Of a DNA stretch of 64,000 nucleotides, positions 1 through 7,826 are shown piece after piece. Each line of letters starts with the position of its first letter. Positions within the stretch are counted from its first letter, which is position 1. Below the pieces are notes generated by a model that saw only the letters and a list, made by a program, of their open reading frames with translations, was not told where the DNA came from and searched no databases. Position numbers and translations under genes: made by a program. Location: the NCBI RefSeq assembly GCF_041537925.1, contig NZ_JBGOSH010000014.1, positions 1 to 64,000 on the forward strand, given 5' to 3'. This DNA comes from Ruegeria_C sp041537925 (GTDB lineage Bacteria; Pseudomonadota; Alphaproteobacteria; Rhodobacterales; Rhodobacteraceae).

Positions 1-132
1 CGGCATCAGACCGTCGGCGATGGCCTTCTCCAGATACTCCGGCTCGCAGCCATCAAGACAGATGGCAATCGCGGGCACCTTCGGCATCGGATAAACACGC
101 TCATTCGCCTCAACAGGGGTGTGAAGAGTCAT
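1..132 (-). CDS. phnA: Phosphonoacetate hydrolase, N-terminal 44 residues (gene runs off the left edge)
   Basis: Only the first 44 codons are present. The visible stretch contains VPAIAICLDGCEPEY, matching the start of phosphonoacetate hydrolase in the alkaline phosphatase superfamily; the Asp of CLDGCE is the expected first metal ligand. The enzyme would split phosphonoacetate into acetate and phosphate in the cytoplasm. The ATG lies 19 nt after the phnW stop and has an AAAGGA ribosome binding site, so the two genes look co-transcribed. The pairing implies aminoethylphosphonate is degraded via phosphonoacetaldehyde and phosphonoacetate (PhnW-PhnY-PhnA) rather than by the PhnX phosphonatase. 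The intervening dehydrogenase phnY is not in view and would be expected further left. The identification rests on a short fragment plus context. Confidence 0.8.
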   Translation of the reverse strand, partial: MTLHTPVEANERVYPMPKVPAIAICLDGCEPEYLEKAIADGLMP

Positions 133-151
133 CTCAGTTCCTTTGTCAGAT

Positions 152-1339
152 TCAGGCAGCCAGTTTGGCGCGTTCTTTCAGGGCGGCGGCGGGTGGCGCG
201 GCGCTGGCCACCCCCATCTCGTTCAATGTTTCCTTGGCAGAGTCGACGACCTGCCGCATCACATTTTCGTCCATCTGGCCGATACACCCGATACGGAAAC
301 TGTCAACAACGGTCAGCTTGCCGGGATAGATGATGAAGCCTTTGGCCTTCATCAGATCATAGAACCGAGCAAATTCGAACTTCGGGTCGTTGGGGCAGAA
401 GAAGGTGACGATGATCGGGCTGAGCCAGCGGTCATCCAGCAGCGTCTCGAACCCCAGTCCGCGCATCCCCTCTACCACAACGTCGCGGTTGCGGGCATAG
501 CGCGCGCCACGACCGGCGACGCCGCCTTCGATCTCATGCGCGCGCAGCGCCTCCAGAAAGGCCGCGACCACATGCGTTGGCGGGGTAAATCGCCATTGGC
601 CGGTCTTTTCCATCGCCGCCCATTGCGCATGTACATCCAGGCTCAGGGAATGGCTGTTGCCCTTGGCGGCCTCGAGTTCGGACGTACGCGCGATGATGAA
701 ACCAAAGCCCGGCACGCCCTCGATACACTTGTTGGCAGACGACACCATTGCCTCATAGCAGATATCCGACGGTTGCAGGTCAATCGCGCCAAAGGCTGAC
801 ATCGAATCCACCAGAAGTTTGCGCCCGGCGGCGTAAACAGCCTCGGAAATCTCGTCAATCGGGTTGAGAATGCCGCTGGAGGTCTCGCAATGAATGGCGA
901 CAACATGGGTAATCTCCGGATCATCCGCCAGTATCTGCGCCACTTCGGCCCCTCGTGGCGGCAAGTAATCGCCCTTGTCCAGCACGATGTGATCGCGGCC
1001 CAGATAGGCCATGGTCTGCGCTGACCGCTGCCCGTATGCCCCGTTCGCCAGCACAAGCGCCTTGCCGTCCTTTGGAATGAAAGACCCCAGCATCGCCTCG
1101 ACCGAGAACGAACCCGACCCCTGCATCGGCACGCAATCGAACTCCTCTGCCCCCGTCCCAAGCAGGGACAGCAGCCGTGTCCGCATCTCGCGGGTCATGG
1201 CGCGGAAATCATCATCCCAACTGCCCCAGTCGCGCAGCATCGCCTCTTTCACCTCATACGAAGTGGTCAGGGGACCCGGCGTCAGCAGATAAGGCTCCCC
1301 CAACTTCGGTGCGTCGATCATGCGATGGTCCGAAGTCAT
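152..1339 (-). CDS. phnW: 2-aminoethylphosphonate--pyruvate transaminase
   Basis: This PLP enzyme moves the amino group of 2-aminoethylphosphonate to pyruvate, giving phosphonoacetaldehyde and alanine. The 395-residue protein is a fold-type I class V aminotransferase: YLLTPGPLTT near the N-terminus, the cofactor-contacting region GSGSFSVEAM around residue 75, and the Schiff-base lysine K204 in SANKCIEGVPGFGF, which is the AEP transaminase version of the motif. The frame stays open to 1489, but that extension would overlap the divergent LysR gene. I therefore start at the ATG at 1339; a second ATG at 1321 is possible. It lies upstream of phnA and divergent from a LysR regulator, the usual arrangement for inducible AEP use. 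Confidence 0.92.
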   Translation of the reverse strand: MTSDHRMIDAPKLGEPYLLTPGPLTTSYEVKEAMLRDWGSWDDDFRAMTREMRTRLLSLLGTGAEEFDCVPMQGSGSFSVEAMLGSFIPKDGKALVLANGAYGQRSAQTMAYLGRDHIVLDKGDYLPPRGAEVAQILADDPEITHVVAIHCETSSGILNPIDEISEAVYAAGRKLLVDSMSAFGAIDLQPSDICYEAMVSSANKCIEGVPGFGFIIARTSELEAAKGNSHSLSLDVHAQWAAMEKTGQWRFTPPTHVVAAFLEALRAHEIEGGVAGRGARYARNRDVVVEGMRGLGFETLLDDRWLSPIIVTFFCPNDPKFEFARFYDLMKAKGFIIYPGKLTVVDSFRIGCIGQMDENVMRQVVDSAKETLNEMGVASAAPPAAALKERAKLAA

Positions 1340-1401
1340 GGCCACGATTCCCCGGTTGCTGCGTTGCCTGCATGTTTGCCAAAGTGTCATCCATATGTGA
1401 A

Positions 1402-1420
1402 ATTGAATAAAACAATCAAT
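1402..1420. promoter_or_regulatory. Candidate LysR operator between phnW and its regulator
   Basis: The sequence is ATTGA-N9-TCAAT, a perfect dyad of the general LysR-box shape. It sits in the 96-base AT-rich gap between the divergent phnW and LysR starts, only 15 bases before the regulator's ATG. That position suits autorepression plus activation of phnW. Assignment as an operator is inference from symmetry and location. Confidence 0.5.
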
Positions 1421-1435
1421 CCATAGGTTTTGTTT

Positions 1436-2335
1436 ATGCGTAAATCCGCGTCGGTTCCGGTTCGTTACAGCCAGTTGAAGGCGTTTCACAATGTGGCTCT
1501 AACCGGAGGGTTTTCGCGCGCGGCGGACGCGCTGCGTCTGACGCAACCGGCGATTTCCGAGCAAGTGCGCCGGCTGGAACAGGATCACGACGTGCTGCTG
1601 TTCCACCGCGAGCGCAAACGGGTGCGCCTGACCGAGGCCGGTGAGCGTCTGTTTCACCTGACCCGGCAGTTTTTCGAAGTCGAAGAGCAGATCGAGGAAT
1701 TCATGTCGGAATCCGGCGCAGCCATGGATGGCGAGTTGCGCATCATCGCCGATTCCGCGCATCACGTGACCGAGCTACTGGGTCGGTTCCGGGCGCGCTA
1801 TCCAAACGTGACGATTTCCCTGCGCTCGGGCAACACCGCAGACGTGGTCGAGCATCTGCGCAGTTATGCCGCCGAGATCGGTGTTGTCGGCGGGTTACCT
1901 CCGGGCCGCGATATGGAGGTGATCGAGCTGGCCTCAACCGAAATCACTGCGTTTGCCTCCGTGGAGTTGGTGCCGGGAAAGAGCAGACTGACGCTGACCG
2001 ACCTGCTCCAGTATCCGCTGATTTTCCGCGAAGCAGGCTCGAAAACGCGCCAAAAGCTTGAGGAACAGGCCCAAGCGCGCGGTATCCGACTGAAACCGGC
2101 CATCACCGCCGAGGGTCGCGAGGCGGTGCGCGAAGTGGTCGCTTCGGGCGCGGGCATCGGCTTTGTCTCGCGCGCGGAATATGTCGAAGATGCCCGCCTG
2201 CGCCAGATTCCGCTCAGCGATGTGCAGGCCGAGATGAGCGAGGCCATCGTGCATCTTGCCCAGCGCCGTGAAGTGCGTGTGATCCGCGCTTTCATGGACG
2301 TGGCCCGCGAGGTGCACGGGCCACGCACGGCCTGA
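1436..2335 (+). CDS. LysR-family regulator of aminoethylphosphonate catabolism
   Basis: This is a 299-residue LysR-type regulator. The N-terminal winged helix-turn-helix is clear (FHNVALTGGFSRAADALRL, then TQPAISEQVRRLEQ), followed by an effector-binding domain from about residue 90. It is divergent from phnW, and a LysR family member associated with AEP catabolism is a known subfamily, so it probably senses AEP or a catabolite and activates phnW-phnA. I chose the ATG at 1436; an upstream TTG at 1430 is in frame but has no advantage. Its TGA abuts the stop of the convergent oppDF gene, the two stops forming the palindrome TGATCA. Pathway-specific role is inferred from context. Confidence 0.85.
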   Translation: MRKSASVPVRYSQLKAFHNVALTGGFSRAADALRLTQPAISEQVRRLEQDHDVLLFHRERKRVRLTEAGERLFHLTRQFFEVEEQIEEFMSESGAAMDGELRIIADSAHHVTELLGRFRARYPNVTISLRSGNTADVVEHLRSYAAEIGVVGGLPPGRDMEVIELASTEITAFASVELVPGKSRLTLTDLLQYPLIFREAGSKTRQKLEEQAQARGIRLKPAITAEGREAVREVVASGAGIGFVSRAEYVEDARLRQIPLSDVQAEMSEAIVHLAQRREVRVIRAFMDVAREVHGPRTA

Positions 2336-3967
2336 TCAGGCCAGTTTCTCGCGCAGGATCTCACGCAGGTCGAAGGCCGCGCGCATCAGGTTGCGGGTGT
2401 AATCCTGCGTCGGATTGTCAAACACCTGCTCGGTCAGGCCCTGCTCTACCACCTCGCCTTCGCGCATGACCATCACGTAATCCGACAGCGCCCGGACCAC
2501 AGCCAGATCGTGGCTGATGAACAGGTAGGACAGTGAATGTTCCTTTTGCAGCCGTCGCAGCAACTCGATCACCTGTTTCTGCACGGACCGGTCCAGTGCC
2601 GAGGTCGGCTCATCCAGAACGATCACCTTGGGCCGCAGCACCACGGCGCGTGCAATCGCGATACGCTGCCGTTGCCCTCCCGAAAACTCGTGCGGGAAGC
2701 GGTTGCGCATCGAGGCCTCAAGCCCGACATCCTCCAGCGCCTGCGCCGCGCGTTCGGCGCGCTCGCGTTGGGACAGGCCCGGCTCATGAACCAACAGTCC
2801 CTCGGTGATGATCTCGCTGACCGTCATCCGGGGCGAGAGCGAGCCGTAAGGGTCCTGGAACACCATTTGCAGCCCATCGCGATAGGGCTTCATATGGGCT
2901 CGGTCCAACCCGCTGATCTCTTGCCCCAGATAGACCACCCGTCCCTCAGAGGGCAGCAATTGCAGCAGAGCACGACCCAGGGTCGACTTACCCGAGCCAC
3001 TTTCGCCCACGATCCCGATCGTCTGTTCCCGATGCAAGGCGACGTCGATGCCCTTCACGGCAGTGAACTGCGTGTCCTTGCTCAGAAAACCACCTGGCGC
3101 GCCAAAGGTCACTACCACATCCTTGCCCGACAACATCACCTCGGCATCCCCGGCGGGCGCGTCTTTCTCGCCCGAGGGTTCGGCATCCAGCAACATGCGG
3201 GTATAATCGGTCGCGGGGTTGTGGAAGATTTGCTCGGTCTCGCCCTCTTCCTCCAACCGCCCTTTGCGCATCACATAGACCCGGTCGGCAAAGGCTTCGA
3301 CAATGCCCAGATCGTGGGTGATGAACAGGATCGACATGCCCAACCGTTTCTGAAGCTCGGCCAGCAGATGCAGGATGTCGGCCTGAATGGTCACATCCAG
3401 CGCCGTGGTCGGTTCATCCGCAATCAGCAGGTCGGGATCGTTGGACAGCGCCATGGCGATCATCACGCGTTGCCGCTGCCCGCCGCTCATCTCGTAAGGA
3501 TAAGATTTCATCCGTCGCTCGGGGTCGGGGATCTGCACCAGCTTAAGCAATTCCAACACCCGCGCCCGCGCCTTTGAGCGCGACAGACCGCCATGCACCA
3601 TCAACGGCTCGCAGAGCTGATCCTGAATGGTATAAAGCGGGTCGAGCGAGGTCATCGGCTCCTGAAAGATCATCGAAATCTTGGCACCGCGGATCTTGTT
3701 CAGCTTCTTAATCGGCAGGTTCAGAATCTCGTCGCCGCGGTATAGCACCGAGCCTTCGGCATGCCCGTTAGAGGCCAGCAAACCCATGGCAGACATCATG
3801 ATTTGGCTTTTGCCAGAGCCGCTTTCGCCCACCACGGCAACAGTCTCGCCGCGTCTGACATGCATCGAAACCCCACGCACCGCCTCGACCGTGCCGTCGG
3901 GCGTTTCGAAGTTCACGCGGATATTGTCGATCTCGAGAACGCGATCTTTATGGATTTCCTTTGCCAT
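2336..3967 (-). CDS. Oligopeptide ABC transporter, fused double ATPase (OppD-OppF type)
   Basis: A 543-residue protein with two complete ABC ATPase domains in tandem. The first has Walker A GESGSGKS near residue 48, signature MSGGQRQR and Walker B LLIADEPTTALD. The second has Walker A GESGSGKST near residue 330, signature FSGGQRQR and Walker B VIVLDEPTSALD. This is the YejF-like fusion of OppD and OppF and would form the full cytoplasmic motor of the importer in one chain. Start ATG 3967 is one base after the oppC stop; the longer frame to 4006 overlaps oppC. It is the last gene of oppA-oppB-oppC-oppDF and ends stop-to-stop against the LysR gene, with no recognisable terminator. Confidence 0.93.
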   Translation of the reverse strand: MAKEIHKDRVLEIDNIRVNFETPDGTVEAVRGVSMHVRRGETVAVVGESGSGKSQIMMSAMGLLASNGHAEGSVLYRGDEILNLPIKKLNKIRGAKISMIFQEPMTSLDPLYTIQDQLCEPLMVHGGLSRSKARARVLELLKLVQIPDPERRMKSYPYEMSGGQRQRVMIAMALSNDPDLLIADEPTTALDVTIQADILHLLAELQKRLGMSILFITHDLGIVEAFADRVYVMRKGRLEEEGETEQIFHNPATDYTRMLLDAEPSGEKDAPAGDAEVMLSGKDVVVTFGAPGGFLSKDTQFTAVKGIDVALHREQTIGIVGESGSGKSTLGRALLQLLPSEGRVVYLGQEISGLDRAHMKPYRDGLQMVFQDPYGSLSPRMTVSEIITEGLLVHEPGLSQRERAERAAQALEDVGLEASMRNRFPHEFSGGQRQRIAIARAVVLRPKVIVLDEPTSALDRSVQKQVIELLRRLQKEHSLSYLFISHDLAVVRALSDYVMVMREGEVVEQGLTEQVFDNPTQDYTRNLMRAAFDLREILREKLA

Positions 3968-3968
3968 A

Positions 3969-5099
3969 TCAGCGGTCCTTCGGATCAAGCGCGTCGCGCA
4001 GGCCATCGCCCAGGAAGTTCAGGGCAAAGAGCAGGATAGTCATTGTCGCCGCCGGATAGAACAGCATGAACGGCGCGTTGCGCATGTTCTTGGCCCCTTC
4101 CGAGATCAGCACCCCAAGCGAGGTCAGCGGTTCCTGCACGCCAAGCCCCAGGAAGCTGAGGAAGCTTTCCAGCAGGATCACCTTTGGGATCAGTAGCGTC
4201 ATGTAGATGATCACCGTCCCGGCGGTGTTGGGGATGATGTGCCGGCGTATGATCGATTTGCCGGACACGCCCAGCGCCTCAGCCGCCTGCACGAACTCGC
4301 GCCGCCTGAGCGACAGGGTCTGGCCGCGCGTGATTCGCGCCATATCTAGCCATTCCACCGCACCCACGGCAAGGAACATCAGCACCAGATTGCGGCCGAA
4401 GAACACCACCAGCAGGATCACGAAGAACACGAAGGGCAACGAATACATCACGTCGACAAAGCGCATCATCACATTATCGACGCGGCCTCCGATGAACCCT
4501 GCGGTCGCGCCATAAATCACCCCGATCGTCAGCGCTACAGCCGTGGCCAGCGCACCGATCATCAGCGAGATTCTCAGCGAGATCAGAATGCGCGAGAACA
4601 GATCGCGCCCGTTCGCATCCGTACCCATCAGGAAATAGAGCTGCTGGACCGACGCCTCGATCACACCTTTCTTCGGGTCTGCCGGATCAATTGTGATCTC
4701 GGCATCGGAGAAGACGCTGGACCGGTCGAGATAGCGCGAGATGCGGGGGTCGATGTCGCGGCTTTCGCTCGACACTTCGATGCGGACCTTGCCGTCATCG
4801 ACGTCAATCGCCCCCAGATCCACTCGCGCCCGGCGCAGTGCAGATTCGGCCGCCGGAATGACCTGCTCTTCCTGCGGATAGGATTCGAGCGAGGGCTTCA
4901 CCTTGACGAATTCCGGGTAGACCTTGGAATAAGAATGGGGTGCCAGCATCGGTCCAAAAATCCCTGCAAGCGCCAGGATGATCAGCACAAAGATCGAGGC
5001 CATCGCGGCCTTGTTGCGTCGCAGCCGTAGCATCGCGGTTGCCCAGAGCGAACGGCTCTGCCCCTGAACCGGGGCGTTATCAACAGTCATATCAGTCAT
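3969..5099 (-). CDS. oppC: Oligopeptide ABC transporter permease, OppC type with enlarged periplasmic insert
   Basis: A 376-residue inner-membrane permease, about 75-80 residues longer than a typical OppC. After an OppC_N-type first membrane segment (residues about 33-52) comes a roughly 100-residue charged, presumably periplasmic segment with SYSKVYPEFVKVKPSLES and later SSESRDIDPRISRYLD. The usual GTDANGRDLFSRIL junction then leads into the five-helix permease core. The EAA cytoplasmic loop is visible around AAEALGVSGKSIIRRHIIPN. The ATG at 5099 overlaps the oppB stop by 8 bases; an ATG at 5090 is an alternative. Long OppC variants occur in Alphaproteobacteria, and the insert may contact the binding protein (inference). 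Confidence 0.9.
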   Translation of the reverse strand: MTDMTVDNAPVQGQSRSLWATAMLRLRRNKAAMASIFVLIILALAGIFGPMLAPHSYSKVYPEFVKVKPSLESYPQEEQVIPAAESALRRARVDLGAIDVDDGKVRIEVSSESRDIDPRISRYLDRSSVFSDAEITIDPADPKKGVIEASVQQLYFLMGTDANGRDLFSRILISLRISLMIGALATAVALTIGVIYGATAGFIGGRVDNVMMRFVDVMYSLPFVFFVILLVVFFGRNLVLMFLAVGAVEWLDMARITRGQTLSLRRREFVQAAEALGVSGKSIIRRHIIPNTAGTVIIYMTLLIPKVILLESFLSFLGLGVQEPLTSLGVLISEGAKNMRNAPFMLFYPAATMTILLFALNFLGDGLRDALDPKDR

Positions 5100-6009
5100 A
5101 GCGCACCCTCGGATCGAGAACGGCGTAAAGAAGGTCGACGATCAGGTTGAAGACCACAACAAAGACGGCAACGATCACCACCGTGCCCATCACCAGCGTA
5201 TAGTCGCGGTTCAGCGCGCCGATCACGAAATAGCGCCCGATGCCCGGCAGGTTGAACACCTGTTCCACCACGATAGAGCCTGTCAGCAGCGCCGCCGCAG
5301 CGGGGCCGAGATAGCTGATCGCAGGCAGGATCGCGGCACGCAGCGCGTGTTTGCCGACAACCATGTGAGTGGGCAATCCGTAAGCGCGCGCGGTGCGCAC
5401 ATGGTCGGACCTGAGCGCCTCGATCATCGAACCCCGGATCAGCCGCGTTACCACCGCGATCTGTGGCAGCGCCAGCGCGATCACCGGGAGGAGCATCTGG
5501 TTCCATTGCCCCCAGCCCTGCGCAGGCAACCAACTGAGGATCACCGCAAAAACGAGCGACAGGACCGGTGCAACTACGAAGTTCGGCACCGTAATGCCAA
5601 AGGTCGCCACCGCGATCACCGCGAAATCGGTCTTGGTATTCTGGCGCAACGCGGCGATGGAGCCTAGCAGCGCGCCCAGCAGCAACGCCAGGATCAAAGC
5701 GGTCGCGCCAAGCTGGATCGAAATCGGCAGGCCCTCGGCCAGAATTTCGTGGACCCGTTTGTCGCGATAGATGAAGGACGGACCCATATCACCCTGAAAC
5801 AGGTTGCTCAGGTAGATCCCGTATTGCTGCCACAGTGGCTTATCCAGCCCGAATGTGGCGTTGAGATTGGCCATCACCGTGGCCTCAAGCGTCCGCTCCT
5901 GATCGAAGGGACCGCCGGGCGCGAGGCGCATCATGAAGAACGCAGCGGTGACGATAATAAATAGCGTGGGAATGGCGGATAAGAGCCGCCGGAGTGCATA
6001 GCTTAGCAT
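5092..6009 (-). CDS. oppB: Oligopeptide ABC transporter permease, OppB type
   Basis: A 305-residue permease of the OppB family with an N-terminal membrane helix (RRLLSAIPTLFIIVTAAFFM), the RLAPGGPFD motif that follows it in this family, and six predicted membrane spans. The EAA loop is around RTARAYGLPTHMVVGKHALR. It pairs with OppC to form the channel for peptides delivered by OppA. Translation of oppC starts inside its last codons, so the two are probably coupled. A 58-base gap with a perfect hairpin separates it from oppA upstream. Confidence 0.92.
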   Translation of the reverse strand: MLSYALRRLLSAIPTLFIIVTAAFFMMRLAPGGPFDQERTLEATVMANLNATFGLDKPLWQQYGIYLSNLFQGDMGPSFIYRDKRVHEILAEGLPISIQLGATALILALLLGALLGSIAALRQNTKTDFAVIAVATFGITVPNFVVAPVLSLVFAVILSWLPAQGWGQWNQMLLPVIALALPQIAVVTRLIRGSMIEALRSDHVRTARAYGLPTHMVVGKHALRAAILPAISYLGPAAAALLTGSIVVEQVFNLPGIGRYFVIGALNRDYTLVMGTVVIVAVFVVVFNLIVDLLYAVLDPRVRYD

Positions 6010-6031
6010 CTGAGGGGTTCACCAAAAGTGG

Positions 6032-6056
6032 GCGGCGCCGGAAAGACCGGCGCCGC
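6032..6056 (-). promoter_or_regulatory. Intercistronic hairpin between oppA and oppB
   Basis: GCGGCGCCGG, a 5-base loop, then CCGGCGCCGC: a perfect 10-bp GC stem just after the oppA stop. No T-run follows on the minus strand, so it is not a classical terminator. In binding-protein operons such hairpins block 3' exonucleases and let the binding-protein message outnumber the permease message; that role is inferred. Confidence 0.75.
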
Positions 6057-6067
6057 GCAAGGAATGG

Positions 6068-7657
6068 TTACTGAGGCAGGCTCAGGTATCGTGACGCGTG
6101 GACGTTCTGGATGTTGTCTTCCCAACCCTGCAGGTCAGGCGAAACCAGCGACCGCGAGGAATAGTAGAGCAACGGAATGAATGGCAGATCGCGCATGAAC
6201 AGAACCTCGGCCTGCTGCAGCAGCGCGGCGCGCTTGTCCAGATCGGTTTCACCAGCGGCCTGATCCATCAATCCGTCATATTCGGCATTGTTGTAGTTGG
6301 CGTAGTTGAAACCGTCATTGTCCGACTCGACCATGAACAGGAAGTTCTGCGGGTCGGAATAGTCACCGATCCAGCCGGCACGCGCGACATCGAAATCACC
6401 CTTGTCGCGCAGATGCGCATAATGGGCCGAGGCATCACGGACGTTGAATTCGACGTTCACACCCAGGTTCGACCACATATCGGCGATCGCGGTTGCCGCG
6501 TTCTTATGGTTCTCGCTGGTGTTGTACATCAACTCGATGGTGACCGGGCTGTCGGGCGAGATGCCCTTGGCGGCGAGGATTTCGGCAGCCTTGTCTTCGC
6601 GATCCAGCATCGACATGTCGAAATACTCGGTCACAGGAGAACCGGCGGCATAGTTGCCGATGCCGGGCGGCACGAAGCTTTCGGCGGGAACCATGGTGCC
6701 CTGGAAAATCTCATCGGCCAGGAATTCACGGTCAATCACCATCGACAGAGCCTGTCGCACTTCGGGATCGGCCAGCGTGTCGTCTTCGTGATTCAGCGCG
6801 TAATAATAGGTGCCCAGATAAGGAACAACGCGAACGGCAGCGTCATGCTGGCCGCGCAAGCGTTCGATATCTTCGGCAGGCAGGTCCGAGCAGCTATGCA
6901 CTTCGCCCGCTTCCCAGGCACGCACGCAGGTCGCGCGGTCTTCGAAGGGCAGATAGTTCACCTCTTCGAGCGCAACATTGTCGGCATCATGGAAATTGGC
7001 GTTCTTGGTCAGAACGATTTTGTCGTTCAGGATGTTCGAGGTCAGCGAATAGGCGCCGTTCGACACCATATTGCCCGGCTGCACAAAATCGGCACCATGG
7101 GCATCAACCGACGCCGGATGCACCGGCAGGCCGGTCTGGTGAGTCAGAAGCTCGATAAAAAACGGCGTCGCTGCGTTCAGCGTTATTTGCAGCGTCTTGT
7201 CGTCCAGCGCCTTCACGCCCAGTTCCGACGGCTCTACCTCGCCCTTGTTGATCGCCTCAGCATTCTGGATCGGATAAAGGATGTTGGCATATTTTGCGCC
7301 GGTTTCAGGCGTCATGATCCGCTGCAATGAATAGACGAAATCACCCGCGGTCACCGGATCGCCGTTGGACCACATCGCGTCATCGCGCAGCTTGAAGGTG
7401 TAGACGAGGCCATCATCGGTGACCTCCCATTCCTCGGCCACGCCCGGTGCGATCTCAGCGGCAGGGGTATAGACTACCAGCCCTTCGTACAGATCGCGCA
7501 GGATGTTCGCCTCGGCCACGGTCGACGTCTTGTGCTGGTCGAGCGTTTCCGGGTTGCCGTCATTGCCCCGCATATAAGTCGCAGCGCTTGCTGCGCTTGT
7601 CAGACCTGCAAGGATGGTGGCGGATAAAAGTGTGGTTTTGATCGATAGAGTCATCAT
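6068..7657 (-). CDS. oppA: Oligopeptide-binding protein, periplasmic (OppA/MppA family)
   Basis: A 529-residue solute-binding protein of the SBP_bac_5 family. A signal peptide (MTLSIKTTLLSATILAGLTS, cleavage after ASA) leads into the family opening RGNDGNPETLDQHKT. YLGTYYYALN and the C-terminal MWSNLGVNVEF are typical of OppA. It would capture peptides in the periplasm for OppB-OppC. The paired ATGs at 7657/7654 are preceded by GGGAGGGAGAACC; the upstream frame to 7798 has no signal-peptide logic. It is the first gene of the operon. The 169 bases upstream (7658-7826) hold the promoter region, with no clear motif. Confidence 0.93.
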   Translation of the reverse strand: MMTLSIKTTLLSATILAGLTSAASAATYMRGNDGNPETLDQHKTSTVAEANILRDLYEGLVVYTPAAEIAPGVAEEWEVTDDGLVYTFKLRDDAMWSNGDPVTAGDFVYSLQRIMTPETGAKYANILYPIQNAEAINKGEVEPSELGVKALDDKTLQITLNAATPFFIELLTHQTGLPVHPASVDAHGADFVQPGNMVSNGAYSLTSNILNDKIVLTKNANFHDADNVALEEVNYLPFEDRATCVRAWEAGEVHSCSDLPAEDIERLRGQHDAAVRVVPYLGTYYYALNHEDDTLADPEVRQALSMVIDREFLADEIFQGTMVPAESFVPPGIGNYAAGSPVTEYFDMSMLDREDKAAEILAAKGISPDSPVTIELMYNTSENHKNAATAIADMWSNLGVNVEFNVRDASAHYAHLRDKGDFDVARAGWIGDYSDPQNFLFMVESDNDGFNYANYNNAEYDGLMDQAAGETDLDKRAALLQQAEVLFMRDLPFIPLLYYSSRSLVSPDLQGWEDNIQNVHASRYLSLPQ

Positions 7658-7826
7658 GGTTCTCCCTCCCTGATAACGTTTCTCATCCCCTTTCCTAATG
7701 CCGAGTCTCGGGCGGATACAACCCCAACAGGAAACAATAGGCTGTGTTGAATGGGGGCAAACTCGAGAACGAACAATAATGTCGCGGCCCGACTTCACCC
7801 TTTATGATTATGTCAGGATAGGCCCA

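Noticed and set aside
1340..1489. N-terminal extension of phnW to 1489
   Set aside because: It overlaps the divergent LysR start and its residues do not resemble the family N-terminus.
2537..3577. 346-codon frame opposite oppDF
   Set aside because: Antisense shadow with His/Gln-rich low-information sequence.
6098..7330. 410-codon frame opposite oppA
   Set aside because: Antisense shadow; composition mirrors the real gene.
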